The position numbers and the translations under genes are program-made. The notes beneath the pieces were generated by a model. The model saw only the letters and a list, made by a program, of their open reading frames with translations, did not search any database and was not told the DNA's origin. DNA of 64,000 nucleotides, from assembly GCF_032854445.1 (NCBI RefSeq), contig NC_088303.1:10301501-10365500 (forward strand), given 5' to 3'. This document shows positions 1 through 12,868 of this stretch, one piece after another. The number at the start of each line of letters is the position of its first letter. The first letter of the stretch is position 1. The DNA comes from Liolophura sinensis. Lineage: Eukaryota > Mollusca > Polyplacophora > Chitonida > Chitonidae.

Positions 1-1403
1 TGAGAGGGGCGAAGTTTGTGGGTCCGCTCATTCTAACACGCTGGGCGACGTAGTTATAGATGTGGAGGACCTCTTGAAATCCATGGCAGAAACCCTGAAT
101 GTAGAAAGAAAAAGCATGTAACTACACACAAATGCTAAATAAATCATGTGAGAAATTGAGTTTAAAGAGGGTGTACTGGGGATTTGAGGCAAAAAATCCA
201 AATTAACTACACAAATCAAATGTTGTGCTTTTACCAAATACAGCTGGAATGAGTGGCTTCTGGAAAATATCAGACTTGCACTATTCATAGTACTACAATA
301 ATTCTAAATTGTGACAAGTTACAATGCGACTCGCAACGTAATTGCTTTAGGAACAGTATTACCATGTATACCACATGTGCTTACCTCATTTTTGAATGGG
401 AACACCGAGAAATCTTTAGTGGTGGCATCTCCAAAGCCGAAGGCTGGAATCATTCCATCGCTGTCAAGGGGTTCTAGCGTTTCACCAAGACAACATATGA
501 CCTGTTGTGGAAAATTTCAAGTGAATGTCTTACCACAACAAAGTGTATAACATGGAAAACTCAACATTTTTGGGGATAAATTAGTTTTTTCTGTTGCACT
601 TCTCTAAGCCCAAATTAAAGAAATTAAATTTCAGTAAATGTCCAATCTACCTGTGCATGAGAATCTATAAATTACAAAAAAATACAATAATTATAGTTTT
701 ATTATTATATATTGTTAATGCCATTTTCCCATCTTTACACAGATGCATTCATCCACATTGCTTTCAATAACTGACAGTATTTGATACTGGCCTGACAGAA
801 AGCTGAGACAAAAGGTAAAGAGCAGACAATATATGTACACGTACATGTATGTACGTTTCTGCACTATTTAAGTATGCTTTATGCTACCAGCTGAGATCTG
901 AACCACTGGAATACCATGCAAATATATTTTATATTTTTCAGATGTGTTTATTGCTTACAGCATTCTTATGAAAAACAATTGTTAGAATGCACTGCTGAAT
1001 CGGTACATGTACCTTCATGTGTTGCATATCACTGTTCAATGTGTGTCAAAATGTGTTAGAATCAGTACAAATGTATCAGCATCAATCCTCAGAAGCATGG
1101 AGAACAGCCAGAGAAAGAGGGATGAAAGGGTGGGGTGGGGTGGTAGGTGGAATGTTATAGATTCAGCACAATCTTAACTTCACAGTTCTTTCCAAGTCTC
1201 ACTACTGCTGTGTTCATTATGTTTGACAACAAACAGAGGAACTGTACACAGCCATACAAATCAGCAAGGTACAGAGCATTCCTATACACTATCCACATGT
1301 ACCTGTTGGTAAGGGTTATGCAGGTTGGGCTCAACTGTGTGCAGGTTTTTCCCGTAAAATGACAGCTCCCCCTGGTGCATATTGCTGACAGTGTAATCGA
1401 TCC
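1..1403 (-). CDS. Copine/RGLG-like VWA-domain protein, internal exons, partial at left edge
   Basis: Three consecutive minus-strand exons join in frame: 1303-1403 (phase 1 in, phase 0 out), 385-501 (117 nt, phase 0/0) and 1-94 (cut by the window edge). All have AG acceptors, and the donors of the first two are gtacat and gtaagc. The translation contains GIDYTVSN, a DxTxS metal-ion-dependent adhesion site, then NPYQQ, IPAFGFGDATT and SGPTNFAPL. These match in order the copine/VWA domain of RGLG-type proteins (known examples are plant E3 ligases and animal copines). Family members bind partners through the divalent-metal site; whether this protein has a C-terminal RING cannot be seen because the 3' end lies outside the window. 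The phase-1 acceptor at 1403 fits the phase-1 donor of the N-terminal exon at 21280-21514. The family call is secure; ligase function is inference. Confidence 0.8.
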
Positions 1404-1796
1404 CTGAGGCAAGAGAATAAAAGAAACAGCCAGAGTCATTATGGATGTTTCTCATGTCAATCATGATGTTCTTTAAAGGAAACATCATAACCACAAAACA
1501 GTATTATTCATACTTTCATGCAATGTAAAATATTACATTTAACATGTAAATGTGCTATGTACGCATACATGTAATTTGTTTCTTTGACCACTCCCATCAA
1601 GACAATGAAGTGACAATTGCAATATCAAAACCTGCTTGACGCTTGTGATGTTAACTTGACAGCTAGTTTTTTGGTCTATCCTTGAACACATGCAAGCGTA
1701 TATACATAGCACATGTACCTGTGTAACAAGTTGTACAACCATCTCATTCTGATGATCATGACCTACTATGATTATGAGAACTGCTGTATCAGAAAT

Positions 1797-2013
1797 GTAC
1801 CATTCCCAGGGGACCCCGGTTCATTAACATACCACTCTGAAGGGATCACTGTTTAATATACCATCCTCAGGGGACCACTGTCCAACAAACCATTCCCAGG
1901 ATACCACTGTCTCACATACCATTCCCAGGGGACCACTGTCTCACATACCATTCCCAGGGGACCACTGTCTCACATACCATTCACAAGGGACCACTGTCTC
2001 ACATACCATTCCC
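1797..2013. repeat. 29-bp minisatellite, about 7 copies
   Basis: Tandem units carry the core cattcccaggggaccactgt. The right-hand copies are nearly identical and the left-hand ones diverged. It lies in the intron between the two paralogous copine-type exons. Confidence 0.85.
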
Positions 2014-2732
2014 ACATTTAAATGCATTAATGTATGTAATCTGCACACAATGCCACTTAACAGTCACAATCTGCTATTCATGAAATTCACTCCTTTTATT
2101 ATTTGAATACTACTAATCATATCAGGTACATGTGCAATTACTCGTCAAGGTTCTCTGCGTTTTCTGTACCCACTATCTGACTGTTGTAGTGGCATAAGAG
2201 CAACACTGTTTTCAAAAAGAATAAAGTTTTATAAAAACTAAATTTAGAGGATTGACCTGAATTAATATTTTTTTCATAAGTTAATTCTTAAACACCTCGC
2301 TATATGCTGAGAAATATTAACATTAAAATTACCAAACTCAATCAATTACTGAAAATCCTTGGCCATAAAACCTTCACCTGTGTATTAGTGATCTAAACCT
2401 GGCCAATAACATTCACTTATCATGTGATTTTAATGACGGAACTTATCCTGTTAACTGTAAATTTAAATTACCCTTCACACATTACAACAAGTCAGAAGAC
2501 CGCAACAAATGCCAATGCAGACATGGAGACCGCCGCACTTCCCACTCTTCCATAATACCTCTGACACAACAGAGAGATATGCACCCAGTACATGTACGTT
2601 ATGTGAACTATGCACGAAAGCTGTTGCCAAGAATACATGTACTTTGAAACTAAAGATAATGTGTTCAAATATTGTGCACAATGGGAGTCAAAATGTGCCT
2701 GTATCTGTATTAAGGTGATGAGTTTAGACAGC

Positions 2733-2836
2733 AAAAGTCAGTAGAGACATCAGCAAGCATTTAAAGGTCAGCACAGACATCAGCAAGCCTTCGAGGGTCA
2801 AAACAGACATCAGCAAGCCTTGAAAGGTCAAATCCA
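2733..2836. repeat. Short tandem repeat, about 34 bp x 3
   Basis: Three successive units share cagacatcagcaagc. It is an intronic simple tandem duplication with no coding sense. Confidence 0.75.
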
Positions 2837-2957
2837 AGAGATTAAAGTGCTAGCTTGAGCAGAGTCAGGAAGATTATTTCGCATTAGATACATGCTTGAA
2901 TACACTGTATTTTAAAATAACTTATGTGCTATAAACATTTATGCACAAATACATTAC

Positions 2958-3058
2958 ATACTGGTATGGATTTTGTTGGAGCTGATCGACATAGTGAAGA
3001 CACCTGCCCCCAAATGTCTGCAAACCCTGTCGCTCATTACTGGCTGTGAAATCCACCC
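2958..3058 (-). CDS. Alternative (paralogous) MIDAS exon of the copine/RGLG-like gene
   Basis: This minus-strand exon has acceptor gctgtag at 3059-3065 and reads GVDFTASN through LHYVDQLQQNPYQY. It aligns along its whole length with the exon at 1303-1403, with 16 of 34 residues identical and the DxTxS metal-binding motif kept in both. With the donor gtaatg at 2957 the exon is 101 nt, phase 1 in and phase 0 out, exactly like 1303-1403. Either exon can therefore follow the N-terminal exon and feed 385-501 without changing frame, while including both would shift it. A closer-to-consensus donor (gtatgt at 2961) would break the frame. A mutually exclusive exon pair is the preferred reading; a decaying duplicate is the alternative. 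Confidence 0.6.
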
Positions 3059-3065
3059 CTACAGC

Positions 3066-6000
3066 AAATAAATAAAGACATATGTACCAGCTAATAGTAC
3101 ACTATAAGTCTGAGATATCCACATGTTGCTGCATTGTCACTGACTGTTGGTACATTGTAGCTACATGCACATTTACATATAAATAAAAGAGCTAAAATCT
3201 CAAATCAGTACCAAAGGGTCAAAATATAATTTTTTCACAAAATATTTCACATGATGTAAGGTGATCATGATACTATGTGAAATAAGAGAAAAAAATGAAA
3301 AAGAAAAAAGCATTATTCAAAATTTTGTCTTGGACTTAATATTGGCTGTTTACTTTTCCAAAGGCATACATGTATAATGACAAAATGTTTCTGATCTTGT
3401 ACAGTAAGTAAACACAAGTAAGAAAACTCAAATTTTAAAAATTTGATGGATTCAGTATAACTGCAACACAACAATCAAACTGCTCTAGTCCATTGTCAAT
3501 GATGTATGCCAAATGTACATTTAAGACAAAACTTTACTGGGTACAAGCTACATGTACACTGCTTTTATTGTCCACATTACATAAATATATACAGCATAAA
3601 AGTTACCTCCATGTGTACATAATTGCATGTCCTATATTTCCAATCCAAATATACTGTTATACAGGCAAGTTAAAGAACAGCAGTGAAATGTCCTATTGGA
3701 GTTAGCTCCCTTGAGATCAGCAGAACCAAATTTGCCAAAAAATCTACATGATATACATTAACTACAAATGTTAATATGGCACCCTTTCACAATTCTTCAG
3801 TATAAAGCCCAAAAGCACAAACAGCCTCTGGTGAAAGTGATCATAGCCCCGTGAAAAAAAATACGTAAATATCTGATAGAGTGTAAATGTGTAAATCATT
3901 CTCCTTTTTTCTCTGAATGCGAAGAAAAGAGTACATTTAGCTGTCAAGTATACATCTTACAGAACCTGCATCACAAGTACATGCACATAGTTATGGGTTA
4001 AAGGAAATGATTCACACACACATACACTATGTATGTACATATCATGTACAATGGGAATGATGTCAGGACACATACATGTCAACCCCTCAAAACATAATAA
4101 ATGTTCTGAAAAGGCTTTGATTGGCTTACCTGTACCTGATTTATGATTTATATATTTATATGATTCATATACATGTCTCCATCAACAAAGGCAAATCAGC
4201 CAATACTTCATACCAGATGAATAACTAAGTTCCTTGTAGTATTTCCATTTAGAAACTACATTATCTCATTCTCATAACAGAAGATTGCTAACTACTATGA
4301 TAAAAACCCTTTTCAATGAAAGTTGCCCGGGGGTAAAGAAAAAATCGGCCCGGGTGTTCGAACCCATGGTTCAAAAAAGCAAAAGGCCTGGTTTATAGCT
4401 CAGCCTGTTACCAATTAATCACCACCCTAACGGCAGGCTCCGGATTTTTTGCCCTAGCGACCCACCGTTAGGGGGGTTAATTGGGGGTTAATTGGGGCTG
4501 ACACTACCTTTGGGCCATCTACAACACCCCTTGGTAAGGTCTCTCTGCCCCCGAAACTGTCGAAAGTTGCAAAGATTCCTTAGAAGTGCGTAGAGCCCGG
4601 CGCCATATGCAGGTAACGCATTCATATACTACATATACAGGAGACCAAATCCGGATTTGAGCTAGCAAACATCCCCTTATATGTGATAGTATATGAATAC
4701 ATCCCTTACACACAGCGCCTTTCCCACCTCTGTCAGCCGACTGAGCTGTATCCCACGACCCACGAAACATAGGCTAAATTGGAAAGTCTATTCTGCATAA
4801 ACAAAATATTTCCAAATAATTCTCCTAAAAATACTGGATCTTATCAAACAAGACACGCTGAAAAAGGCTGTCACATTTATTTTTTATAAAAATCCGTGGT
4901 TTAAGCCCTATAGTGGGAAGAAAATCATCTGAATCGCCCTGTTGTGCAATACAGCCAGCCTATATATAGACTATAATCCTTATGTATTAAATGCCAACTA
5001 GGTCGCCTCATATCAATGTGTGTGTGTAGGCGAGACTTGTAAATAAGCGTGTATGTCTTGGCTGGGGAGGCGCCTAAGGGGGGGGGGGGTATGGGGAAGC
5101 AGGGAAAGGGGGGTGGGGCCTCTATTTGTTACGGGGAGGGCCCAAGGGGGAGGGTGTGCCAGAACCTATAGTGTGTATACTAGAACTTCTGGACCTCGCC
5201 GGGAATAGGGGCTGGGGGCCTCTATTTACCAAGGGGGGCGTGCGCCAGAACCTATACTCCCCCTACTACTCACTGGGATAAACCCACAACCATCCGCAGG
5301 TTGCTTGAAAACCTTCTCACGTAAGACTGGAGAGCAAGCCAGCATGAACTCAAAGGGTCATTTATTGCTGTGCTAGGACGTTAATCACAATCACGCAGTG
5401 GGCCCTAATTGGCAAATATGCTGTGCCCATCAGCATGTTGGGAGTTACCGATATACCGTTTTTATCAGACAAGAAGACTGACTTCATGATGTAGTACACC
5501 ACCGGGACCATTGTTACCTCCCTTGTTCTACCAACAACATTGTGCGTCAGTACGAGCTACTTTTCCTTTGACACTCCCCTGTCATCAGAGGCCTTAAACG
5601 GTTGTTAAATGTTAGGTGATACACTTCATGTGATGCAAAGTATAACTTGTCAACCTGAACTTTGAATGATTAGGCTGACAGGTGAGCAAGACTATCTAAT
5701 AACAGGCAAATGTCGCGCTAAAGCGTTGTTTCGCCTTATATAAATTTCATGACACTGCAACGGAGAGCGGAATGCACATGCAGAGGCTTTGCAGTAAAAC
5801 AGACATTTTTCGTGTCTTAATTGGTTTATTGAAACACGACATATTTCTCGTTTTTATTACAAAGATCAGTCAGAGACAAAAAGTGATAATACTGATGCCA
5901 AAACCAGACACGATACAACACCAAGTCACATAATGTAGTGGTCAACCAGTATACTTGGCATATTCCGCTCACGCTGAGCGCTAATAGAGATAGTGCCAAG

Positions 6001-6640
6001 TTTATTGATGTTAAAGTTTTAGGTGTGACAATATTTAGCATCGTGGTTTAATGTCGTACTCACAAAAAGCCCACTTACATGCACTTCACAGCGGTCAGGT
6101 TAGCCAAATAAAACTATATCACAGGTCGTTTGTCAGTGAGGCCAGCTGTTTGGAAACGGCTAAAGTTGGTTCGGCTGCGGTTTTAGGTGCGCTAGGTGCC
6201 TAACGAGAAAAATTCTGGTGGATATCCTGTGACAGGCCTAAAGAATCCAACTATAACAAGTTCTTCCGGAAATCTAACTTGTTTACTGATCAGCCCTTGA
6301 TATTTACATCTGAACCACACATGCATATAGGCCTATCTCGGAAGGGATTTGCGCTAAACGAAAACAGTGGTGAGAATTGTGTGCTTGCATGGGCTGTTAG
6401 TAGACATGTGTTGGGTGAAACTCGTTAGACATTGTGAAGCTGCATGGAAGTGTACACACAATGCTGTTCGCATCACCACTGTGAAAGACTGTTTCCAATG
6501 CCGCTGTACACAATGTGCTGCACAGCACCACTGCCACCAAAACCTTACGCCATGCCCTATGTAAAATATTCTTCAATGCTAACCATTCAATCAATTAACT
6601 AATCTGTATCGGCCTCATTCACTGAACACGGATTAAATGG
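3066..6640. other. Intronic/intergenic stretch without a recognised gene
   Basis: No exon could be supported here on either strand. It contains a degenerate tRNA-like box B (ggttcgaac on the minus strand near 4360) and a G-rich duplicated stretch at 5060-5275. The longest minus-strand open frame (4519-4770) has no recognisable domain. Confidence 0.5.
5060..5275. repeat. G-rich block with a diverged duplicated segment
   Basis: Several runs of three or more G, including one of about eleven, lie on the plus strand. Two similar segments both contain cctctattt followed by a G-run and then gccagaacctata, so a unit of roughly 120 bp was duplicated. The density of G-runs is compatible with G-quadruplex formation, which is inference from composition only. 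Confidence 0.6.
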
Positions 6641-6658
6641 TTTATTAAATACTTTATT
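6641..6658 (-). promoter_or_regulatory. Candidate polyadenylation signals of the SLC7 gene
   Basis: Two AATAAA hexamers on the minus strand (6653-6658 and 6641-6646) lie about 23-40 nt beyond the stop codon at 6681-6683. If used, the 3' UTR would be very short; a signal further downstream cannot be excluded. Confidence 0.4.
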
Positions 6659-6680
6659 TCCAATCATATATACATTGACT

Positions 6681-9600
6681 TTAAGCATGCGCCGAAGTGA
6701 TATCAGTGTCGTCTGCTATCAGCGTTTCCATCTCCATCACAGAAGAGTTCCCATATGCTCGCGAGGAATGACGCAGATCACAGAAACACATCCCAAAATA
6801 CACTAGAATGCCTGCAGAAAGAAAAATTTTACTAAAAAAAAAACCCCGTAAAAACAAATCAGCTATGGCAAATATGAGAGCGTTAATTTTTTGAAAGAGC
6901 TAGGTTATTAAAGAGCCAGGTTATAACTTCAATCTTCATTTCAGACAATGAAATATCTCAACTGATTAAATACAGACGTTCTAGTTTCACGACCAAGCCT
7001 CACCAAGTGAGTACGCTTTTGCATACTCTTAAAGCACGCTTTCCTCACAAACTATACAGGTGATTCTTACAGGGACTTACCCAGAGTAAACTCTGTAAAA
7101 TATCCTATTGCACTGCCTTTGTCGACGGCCGCTACCAAGAAAAACACATTTAGCATTCCACTGACGAGAGGGAAGAAGGGTACAAACGGAACCTGAAAGA
7201 CAACAGAGCGAATTCCTCAGAAAAATTTAACGGTAAACACTAATGAATTGGGCATTGTTAGATACATGCAACACTAAAATTATTTTCTCATTTTTAAATT
7301 ATTCTTGAATTTAATTAAGTGTGTTGAAATATATTAATTTTAAGATGAGCACTATTAAACAAAATTACACTGCTGAGGTATCTGACGAGATTTCCTGACT
7401 TAATGCCACAGTCTAACATTATATTCTCACTTAAACACGCAATCTGATCAGCTCAAATAAAACATCTATTCACAGTATAAGTTGTCCGAAACGCAATTCA
7501 CACTATCTGGAAGTAACTCCAGAAACAACTATAGTTTCCGACTTGACACAAACTAGACAGAGTAACCGGAGTAACTCATACTTTGTGAAAGCGTTCTGAC
7601 CTCACCTTAAACAAAGACGCCGGCTCGAGCCTTTCACTGGAGGCTATTGCAAATACACAGGCAGCTATTATGGACACCAACAGGCCCACAACTATTAATG
7701 AAATACTGTTCTGCTCAGTAAAGCCGTCTTCTCCCAGCATTAAAACGACCGACACCAAAGCTGTGCACGTGAAAATGGTCAATATATACAAACGAATTCC
7801 GAAACAATTCACTATAGCTCTTAGTTCTGATGTTACGTATGACAACCAGAGAGTGCTTCCAGCTTTGGTATCGATAAAAGGATCCGTTGAGCCACTGCGG
7901 CGTGTAGACTTTTCCGGTTGCATGAATTTCATCTCCCCAGCAGAATCTACCCTGAGCTTGTTGTAACGTGGATCGTACCTCAGAATAAGCACGCCAAAAT
8001 TGACCAATGAGAAAGGCAGGATTGTGGTGATGACGTTAAAACGAAACAAATTTTCTAGGTCCAAGCACATAGCCCCGACAGACATTGCCAGCCCACCTGC
8101 AATGAGTGGTAGCATGGGGACTTTAGTACGTTTGTGAACTTTTGAACAGGCTTTCCAAAGGAGGCCCTCCTCAGACAAAGAGAAACACAATCGAGAAAAC
8201 CCATAGGAGTTGAGGATGAGGATATTGCTGAATCCAAACAGAGGTCCTAAGGACACTATGTACTTCATCCAGGCCGGTCCAGCGTGGTCAAATGCTGCAG
8301 ACAATGGCGCTCGTTCATTAACCATCCAAAACGGGACCAGCAGCGTAAATGCAATGGCTGTACCTACATACAGTAATGCTGTAATGACGATACTGGACAG
8401 GAGTGCTCTGGGCACTGATTTAGAAGGATCTTTAGCCTCCTCAGCCGCAATACAAACTGTCTGAAACCCGAAGAAGGCATAGAAACACGCGGAAGTTCCT
8501 TGCATTACACCCTTTATCCCGAATGGGAAGAAACCTCCATGCTCTTGACTGTGCCAGTTTTGTACGTCTCCAAATACAGCGCCCATGACCATAACCAGTC
8601 CAAGCACGGCCACATTGAGGCCAGCTAAAATGCTGTTGACGGCTGTAGAACAGTGGGTTCCCGTGGCAGCGATAAACAGTACAGAAACCTGTACCCCAAA
8701 GGCGACGAAATCTGGATATTCCGAGACAGGGTCACCCACTGACCACTTGCCTATATGTTTCAAGGTGTAATTTTTTATACCGTTATTTAATAGGGAGTCA
8801 ACGTATCCGCTCCAGGCCCGTGAGCACAACGACCCAGACGTGACATAACCTATTAGAAAAAAGCACGGAAAATTACATGACAATCTGCCCTGAATATTGC
8901 CTGAAATCTGATCATACGTGTTACCATACTCAGCGACGATACTTTCACCATACTCTGTACCTAGACGAAATTAGCAAGTTGACGATGGCTTTGGATTTAT
9001 GTTATTTATTTATTTGATTATACGCCGCACTGAAGAATACTTTACTTACACGATGGCGGCCAGCATTGTGGTGGGAGGAAATCGGGCAGAACCCGGGAGA
9101 AACCCACCACTATCCGCAGGTTGCTGCCAGAACATACCACCTACGGCCGGAGAGGACCGTGGCTTTGGAGACGAAGGGTATGAGTATGTGACGTCTGTCA
9201 GAAGATGGAGCGGGTTAGCACGCCGGCACGGAGCCTCTCACCAATGCGGTCGTTGTGAGTTCAAGTCCAGCTCATGCTGGCTTCCTCTCCGACCGTATGT
9301 GGGAAGGCCGCCGTCGTATAAGTGAAGTAAGTGAAGTAGAACACCCATGAAATACATGTAAATCAAATAAATAAATCTGTCACAAAATGTGCTAATTTTT
9401 CCTGTCTCTTCCCGAATTTTACAAAACATACAACCAACATAAAACCATCAATAGCCCTCATAACTCAGGGGAATTTAAATGAAACATTTAAAACTTATTT
9501 TCTACGTCAGGTGACCTGCCCTAACTGGATACATGCAATATGCATTGCTCTTCATGATAATTTATAGAAACAGAAACAACGCTGGACTTTTTAGTCCATG

Positions 9601-11700
9601 CCATTGTCTTAGCACATTATTAGGCTAATGCACATGATGTAAATCACTGATTGTTGTACAAATGTTGTATACATTCGCTGTCTGATTATTTTGAGTCTGT
9701 GAATGCATGTGGTGCTACGTTTATTATAAAGAAAGATATGGTCGCATATAAACATGTAGATATGTGACATTAGGGGACCCTTAGGTCGGCAGTTATCTTG
9801 GTTTCTACTTTAACTGGAGATTGACGATTGATTGACGTATGCCATGGTGTTGTCGGAGATGCGTCGACAGATTGGTTGTGTTTCCACCACATCCCATTAC
9901 AACCTTACATAGGAGACACACAACGCCCTTCCTTGACATGATCAAGACTTCCACGGGACTGATTTGCAAGCTGTGGAGAGTTGTGCATGCACGAAAGGCA
10001 GTAGGAAGAACATCTTAATGTCACATGATCGCACTGACTTTTTTGACTATTTCTGTAGTAAGTTTGCCAACTTCAGCCCCATATTTTCACGGGGTACCAT
10101 GCCAAACCACCAAATGCAGCTTGTGCTTTTCTCTAGAACATATAAAAAATCCACCCAACACGACCATTATTTTGTCACCTAGGTAACTTCCAGGGGGTTA
10201 ACACTAGGCAACAAGTTTTCAAATCTATCCAAATCAGACGTAATCCTGATATATTTTAATTACGTGCAAATTAGAAGTGCCGAAATTTATGGTATATCAA
10301 AAATGCATAATGTCTGTGACAGTATTCTCCGCTCAATGCTTCTTCACAATTCATTTGGTGGCAAATCTTGGTCCCAATTCCACCAATTGCTCATATCTGG
10401 CCTTGAATGAAGATTTTTGCAGAACCTTTTTGCTATGGTTGTCTCCCCTGTTATAGCTATATGAGGCATCGATGTATTGTTACACCTCTAATGACGATTA
10501 AGGTTTATTTTAATGATTGACTTTTGACCTGAGTGTTGGTTATAGATATAATGTGCATTCAGTTAGAGATGACGGCATTGAGTTTATCTGTCCTAGTCTA
10601 CAATACACAACAGATCAGCTGATGCAACAGACACATAGCAGCCACTCGATCCATTGACGCACTAGGTAGGAGTCATTTCCTGAACTACAGAAACTCTATG
10701 TATGAAGATATAATCCAGTCATCAAAGCATTTAGTGACATAACAGTAATAAGAACAGTTTAAACGTTTATAATGAAACCCTAACTTGTATAACGGCTGTC
10801 TAACAAATTCACGTCAAATAAAACGAGGAAATAAACTTACTTATGATGAATCCCCATCCAATTAGGAAGGCAACAAACTCTCCGTAGACGACATAAATGT
10901 ACAAATAGGGATTACCAGATTTTGGAATGCGGGAAGCAAATTCTGCGAAGCAGAATGACGTCATGCAGACGCATATGGCGGCTAGCAGGAACGATATGAT
11001 GACCGACGGACCTATCGACAAAATATAAAATATCATCATTATTGTAAAACTTGTTTAAAAAATGTATAAAAGAAGAAAATGTCAGCGAACATGAAGGTAA
11101 ACACAACAGGTACAGTCGAATGCCGATTGACACGGGGCATTCAGCTTACAGTTAACGTGCGAATGGGGTGAGACATTCTTGAGTGTCGGGTAAAACCCCA
11201 ATCAAAGTAGAAAGCATACGAACACCCCAATTTCACAGGAAACAAAACGAGCTCTGAAAAAGACCTCCCTCCCCATCTCCTCAAAAACAAAAAATCTTGG
11301 CAAGAAACACGGCAGAAATCAAAATCAACAAAAAATTATTCATTCAATATCATTTATACAGATTGATTATTCCTCTAATCACAGTCATTTTGTTTATTTT
11401 ACAACGATCACTTCGTCTCCCCACACCGTCCGTTTTACAGTAAAATTTAATCCTCGATCATATGAGAGGAAGGACTTCAATATAAAATTCTTTCGTACCT
11501 GCTAAGTTTTTGGCTGCTACACCCACCAATACGTAGATGCCAGCTCCCACCATGGAGCCCATTCCGACAAACGTCAGTCTCTTGGCGCTCAGACATCGGC
11601 TCAAGAGAGTGTCCGTGTCACTAGAGTCAATCAACTTTTTCCGGGTCATGCGATCAAACAGGCGCCGGCAGGTGCCACGTGAAACCAAGCTGGCATCCAT
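6681..11700 (-). CDS. Cationic amino acid transporter, SLC7 (CAT) family, complete
   Basis: Five minus-strand coding exons join in phase: 11499-11700, 10841-11011, 7606-8849, 7081-7192 and 6681-6811, totalling 1860 nt or 619 aa plus stop. This is the usual CAT length. CATs are multi-pass plasma-membrane permeases (14 segments in known members) for arginine, lysine and ornithine. Hallmarks are GMGSMVGAGIYVL (residues 46-58), the conserved Glu of AEFASRIPKSG (residue 91), SYVTSGSLCSRAWS across the exon 2/3 joint, AFFGFQTVCIAAEEAKDP, and FKVPFVPFFPLVSG across the exon 3/4 joint. The start chosen is the ATG at 11700, just after a good acceptor (attcag at 11706-11711), so a 5' UTR exon should lie upstream. 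An upstream in-frame ATG at 11727 would precede that acceptor. Exon 3 is unusually long (1244 nt). The gene lies between coding exons of the copine-like gene on the same strand. The exact paralogue and substrate are not determined. Confidence 0.93.
9003..9158 (-). mobile_element. SINE family A, 3' part
   Basis: Reverse-oriented copy beginning with the (AAATA)n-type tail, then tacgccgcactgaagaata and the body up to ctacggccggagagga. The tRNA-like head is missing. It lies in the long intron between SLC7 exons 2 and 3. Confidence 0.8.
9212..9379 (+). mobile_element. SINE family A, internally deleted
   Basis: Forward copy with the tRNA-like head (gagcctctcaccaatgcggt, box B gttcaagtcc) joined directly to gccgccgtcgtataagtga and an A-rich tail, so the middle body is lost. 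It faces the copy at 9003-9158 head-to-head, an arrangement that could form a hairpin. Confidence 0.8.
10093..10355. repeat. Unclassified dispersed repeat, copy 1
   Basis: It shares a diverged but collinear stretch with 22709-23010, including accatgcca, a gttacc/gtaact segment, tctatccaaa and the run ctgatatatttta. No open frame, terminal repeats or tRNA-like head was found, so the class is unknown. Confidence 0.65.
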
Positions 11701-12358
11701 TTTGCCTGAATGTAAAAAATGTAGCAAATATCACAAAAACTATATACACCTGATATATGAAGATATCTAGCAACAGATTTCCGTGCAGATGCAAGGTTTT
11801 GGACACAGGCCATCATTGGTGGAGAATGAATAAATGAATGATAAGACTTATACGATAATGCTTAAACCGGTTTATGCCAATCAGCGTTCGCACAGTTTAC
11901 CCAAAAGCAAATTTAAGAACTTTCAAGTACTCAAACAATGCAAACTGAAGAACCCTCGATCACTCTGGGTAAGAGTGCTCGAGTGCTTCGTAAAGTGTGG
12001 TGTGAGTTTAAACTTGCATGCTTGAATGGCTGCGGGTCCTGTATAAACGTGCGCTGCATTACCAAATTCCCAGGTGTTACGAACCCCGTTTTTAAACATT
12101 CTATTGTATATATTTTTTTATTTCTTCCTGAGTCATTGTCTGACCTACATTTTCCCACTTGTTTACGTTATAGCCTGCAGTGTAATTCAGTCGAGCGTTC
12201 TCGAGGCTTCCGTGTTCATGAGTTTAGTTTCATTGTAAACAAGAGTCTACATTCTGAAAATAGGCATCGGCTTTGTAAACATGTTTACGATCAAACCATC
12301 CAGAAGTTTTTTTTGAAGTTAGTCTATAAATATGAGCGACGGAGTTGTGAAGCACGCA

Positions 12359-12455
12359 GTCATTCATTCAAGTCCACTTATGGGCAGTTATTTACTCAAG
12401 TCCACTTGTGGGCAGTTATTTAATCAAGTCCACTTGAGAGCAGTCATATTTACTC
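12359..12455. repeat. 30-bp tandem repeat, 3 copies
   Basis: Three units carry caagtccactt followed by gggcagttattta, the last one diverged. They lie between the SLC7 first coding exon and a SINE. Confidence 0.75.
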
Positions 12456-12509
12456 TCAGTCACTGTGAAGAATTTTGTTGGGTTTGAAGATATCGGCTTA
12501 CACGCCATT

Positions 12510-12868
12510 CGACTGGCCCCGATAGCACAGTTGGCAGAGCGTCCGATTCGGGAGCGGGAGATCCAGGGTCAATCCTGGGTCGGGTCACACCTGAGGCCTT
12601 AAAAGAGGAAGCTGTAACTTCCTCGCTTGGCATTCAGCATAAAGGGAATAGTACATTGACTGGTTGACCAGTATCAGTATAATGGCTAAACTTACCTTCG
12701 TTAAGGCGTCTCAGTGAAGCAGAACTAGATAAAAGAGCGGTGGAAATCCGTGCTGCAACAAGGAGGCACATTACATGCACTTTAAGGATTCTATCGTTTT
12801 TTTCGTCCTTATATGACTCAATAACCCCAAGACTTTAAACCCCAAGCACTTACTCACTCACACCATTC
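12510..12868 (+). mobile_element. SINE family B, full length with tRNA-like head
   Basis: The left end is tRNA-like: box A near gatagcacagttggcaga and box B near ggtcaatcc, without a foldable complete cloverleaf. The body contains ataaaagagcggtggaaatc and cattacatgcact, and the 3' end contains ttaaaccccaagcacttact followed by a cact repeat. A second copy without the head lies at 36243-36473. RNA polymerase III transcription is inferred from the boxes. Confidence 0.8.

Noticed and set aside
4340-4425. Minus-strand tRNA-like box B followed by a T-run
   Set aside because: The T-stem does not pair properly and no acceptor stem or anticodon arm could be assigned; at best a decayed tRNA-derived element.
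11938-12423. 161-codon open frame upstream of the SLC7 gene
   Set aside because: No domain is recognisable, it overlaps a 30-bp tandem repeat and it has no supporting splice sites.
12510-12585. tRNA-like sequence with A and B boxes
   Set aside because: No complete cloverleaf, and it continues into a SINE body also seen at 36243-36473; it is a SINE head.
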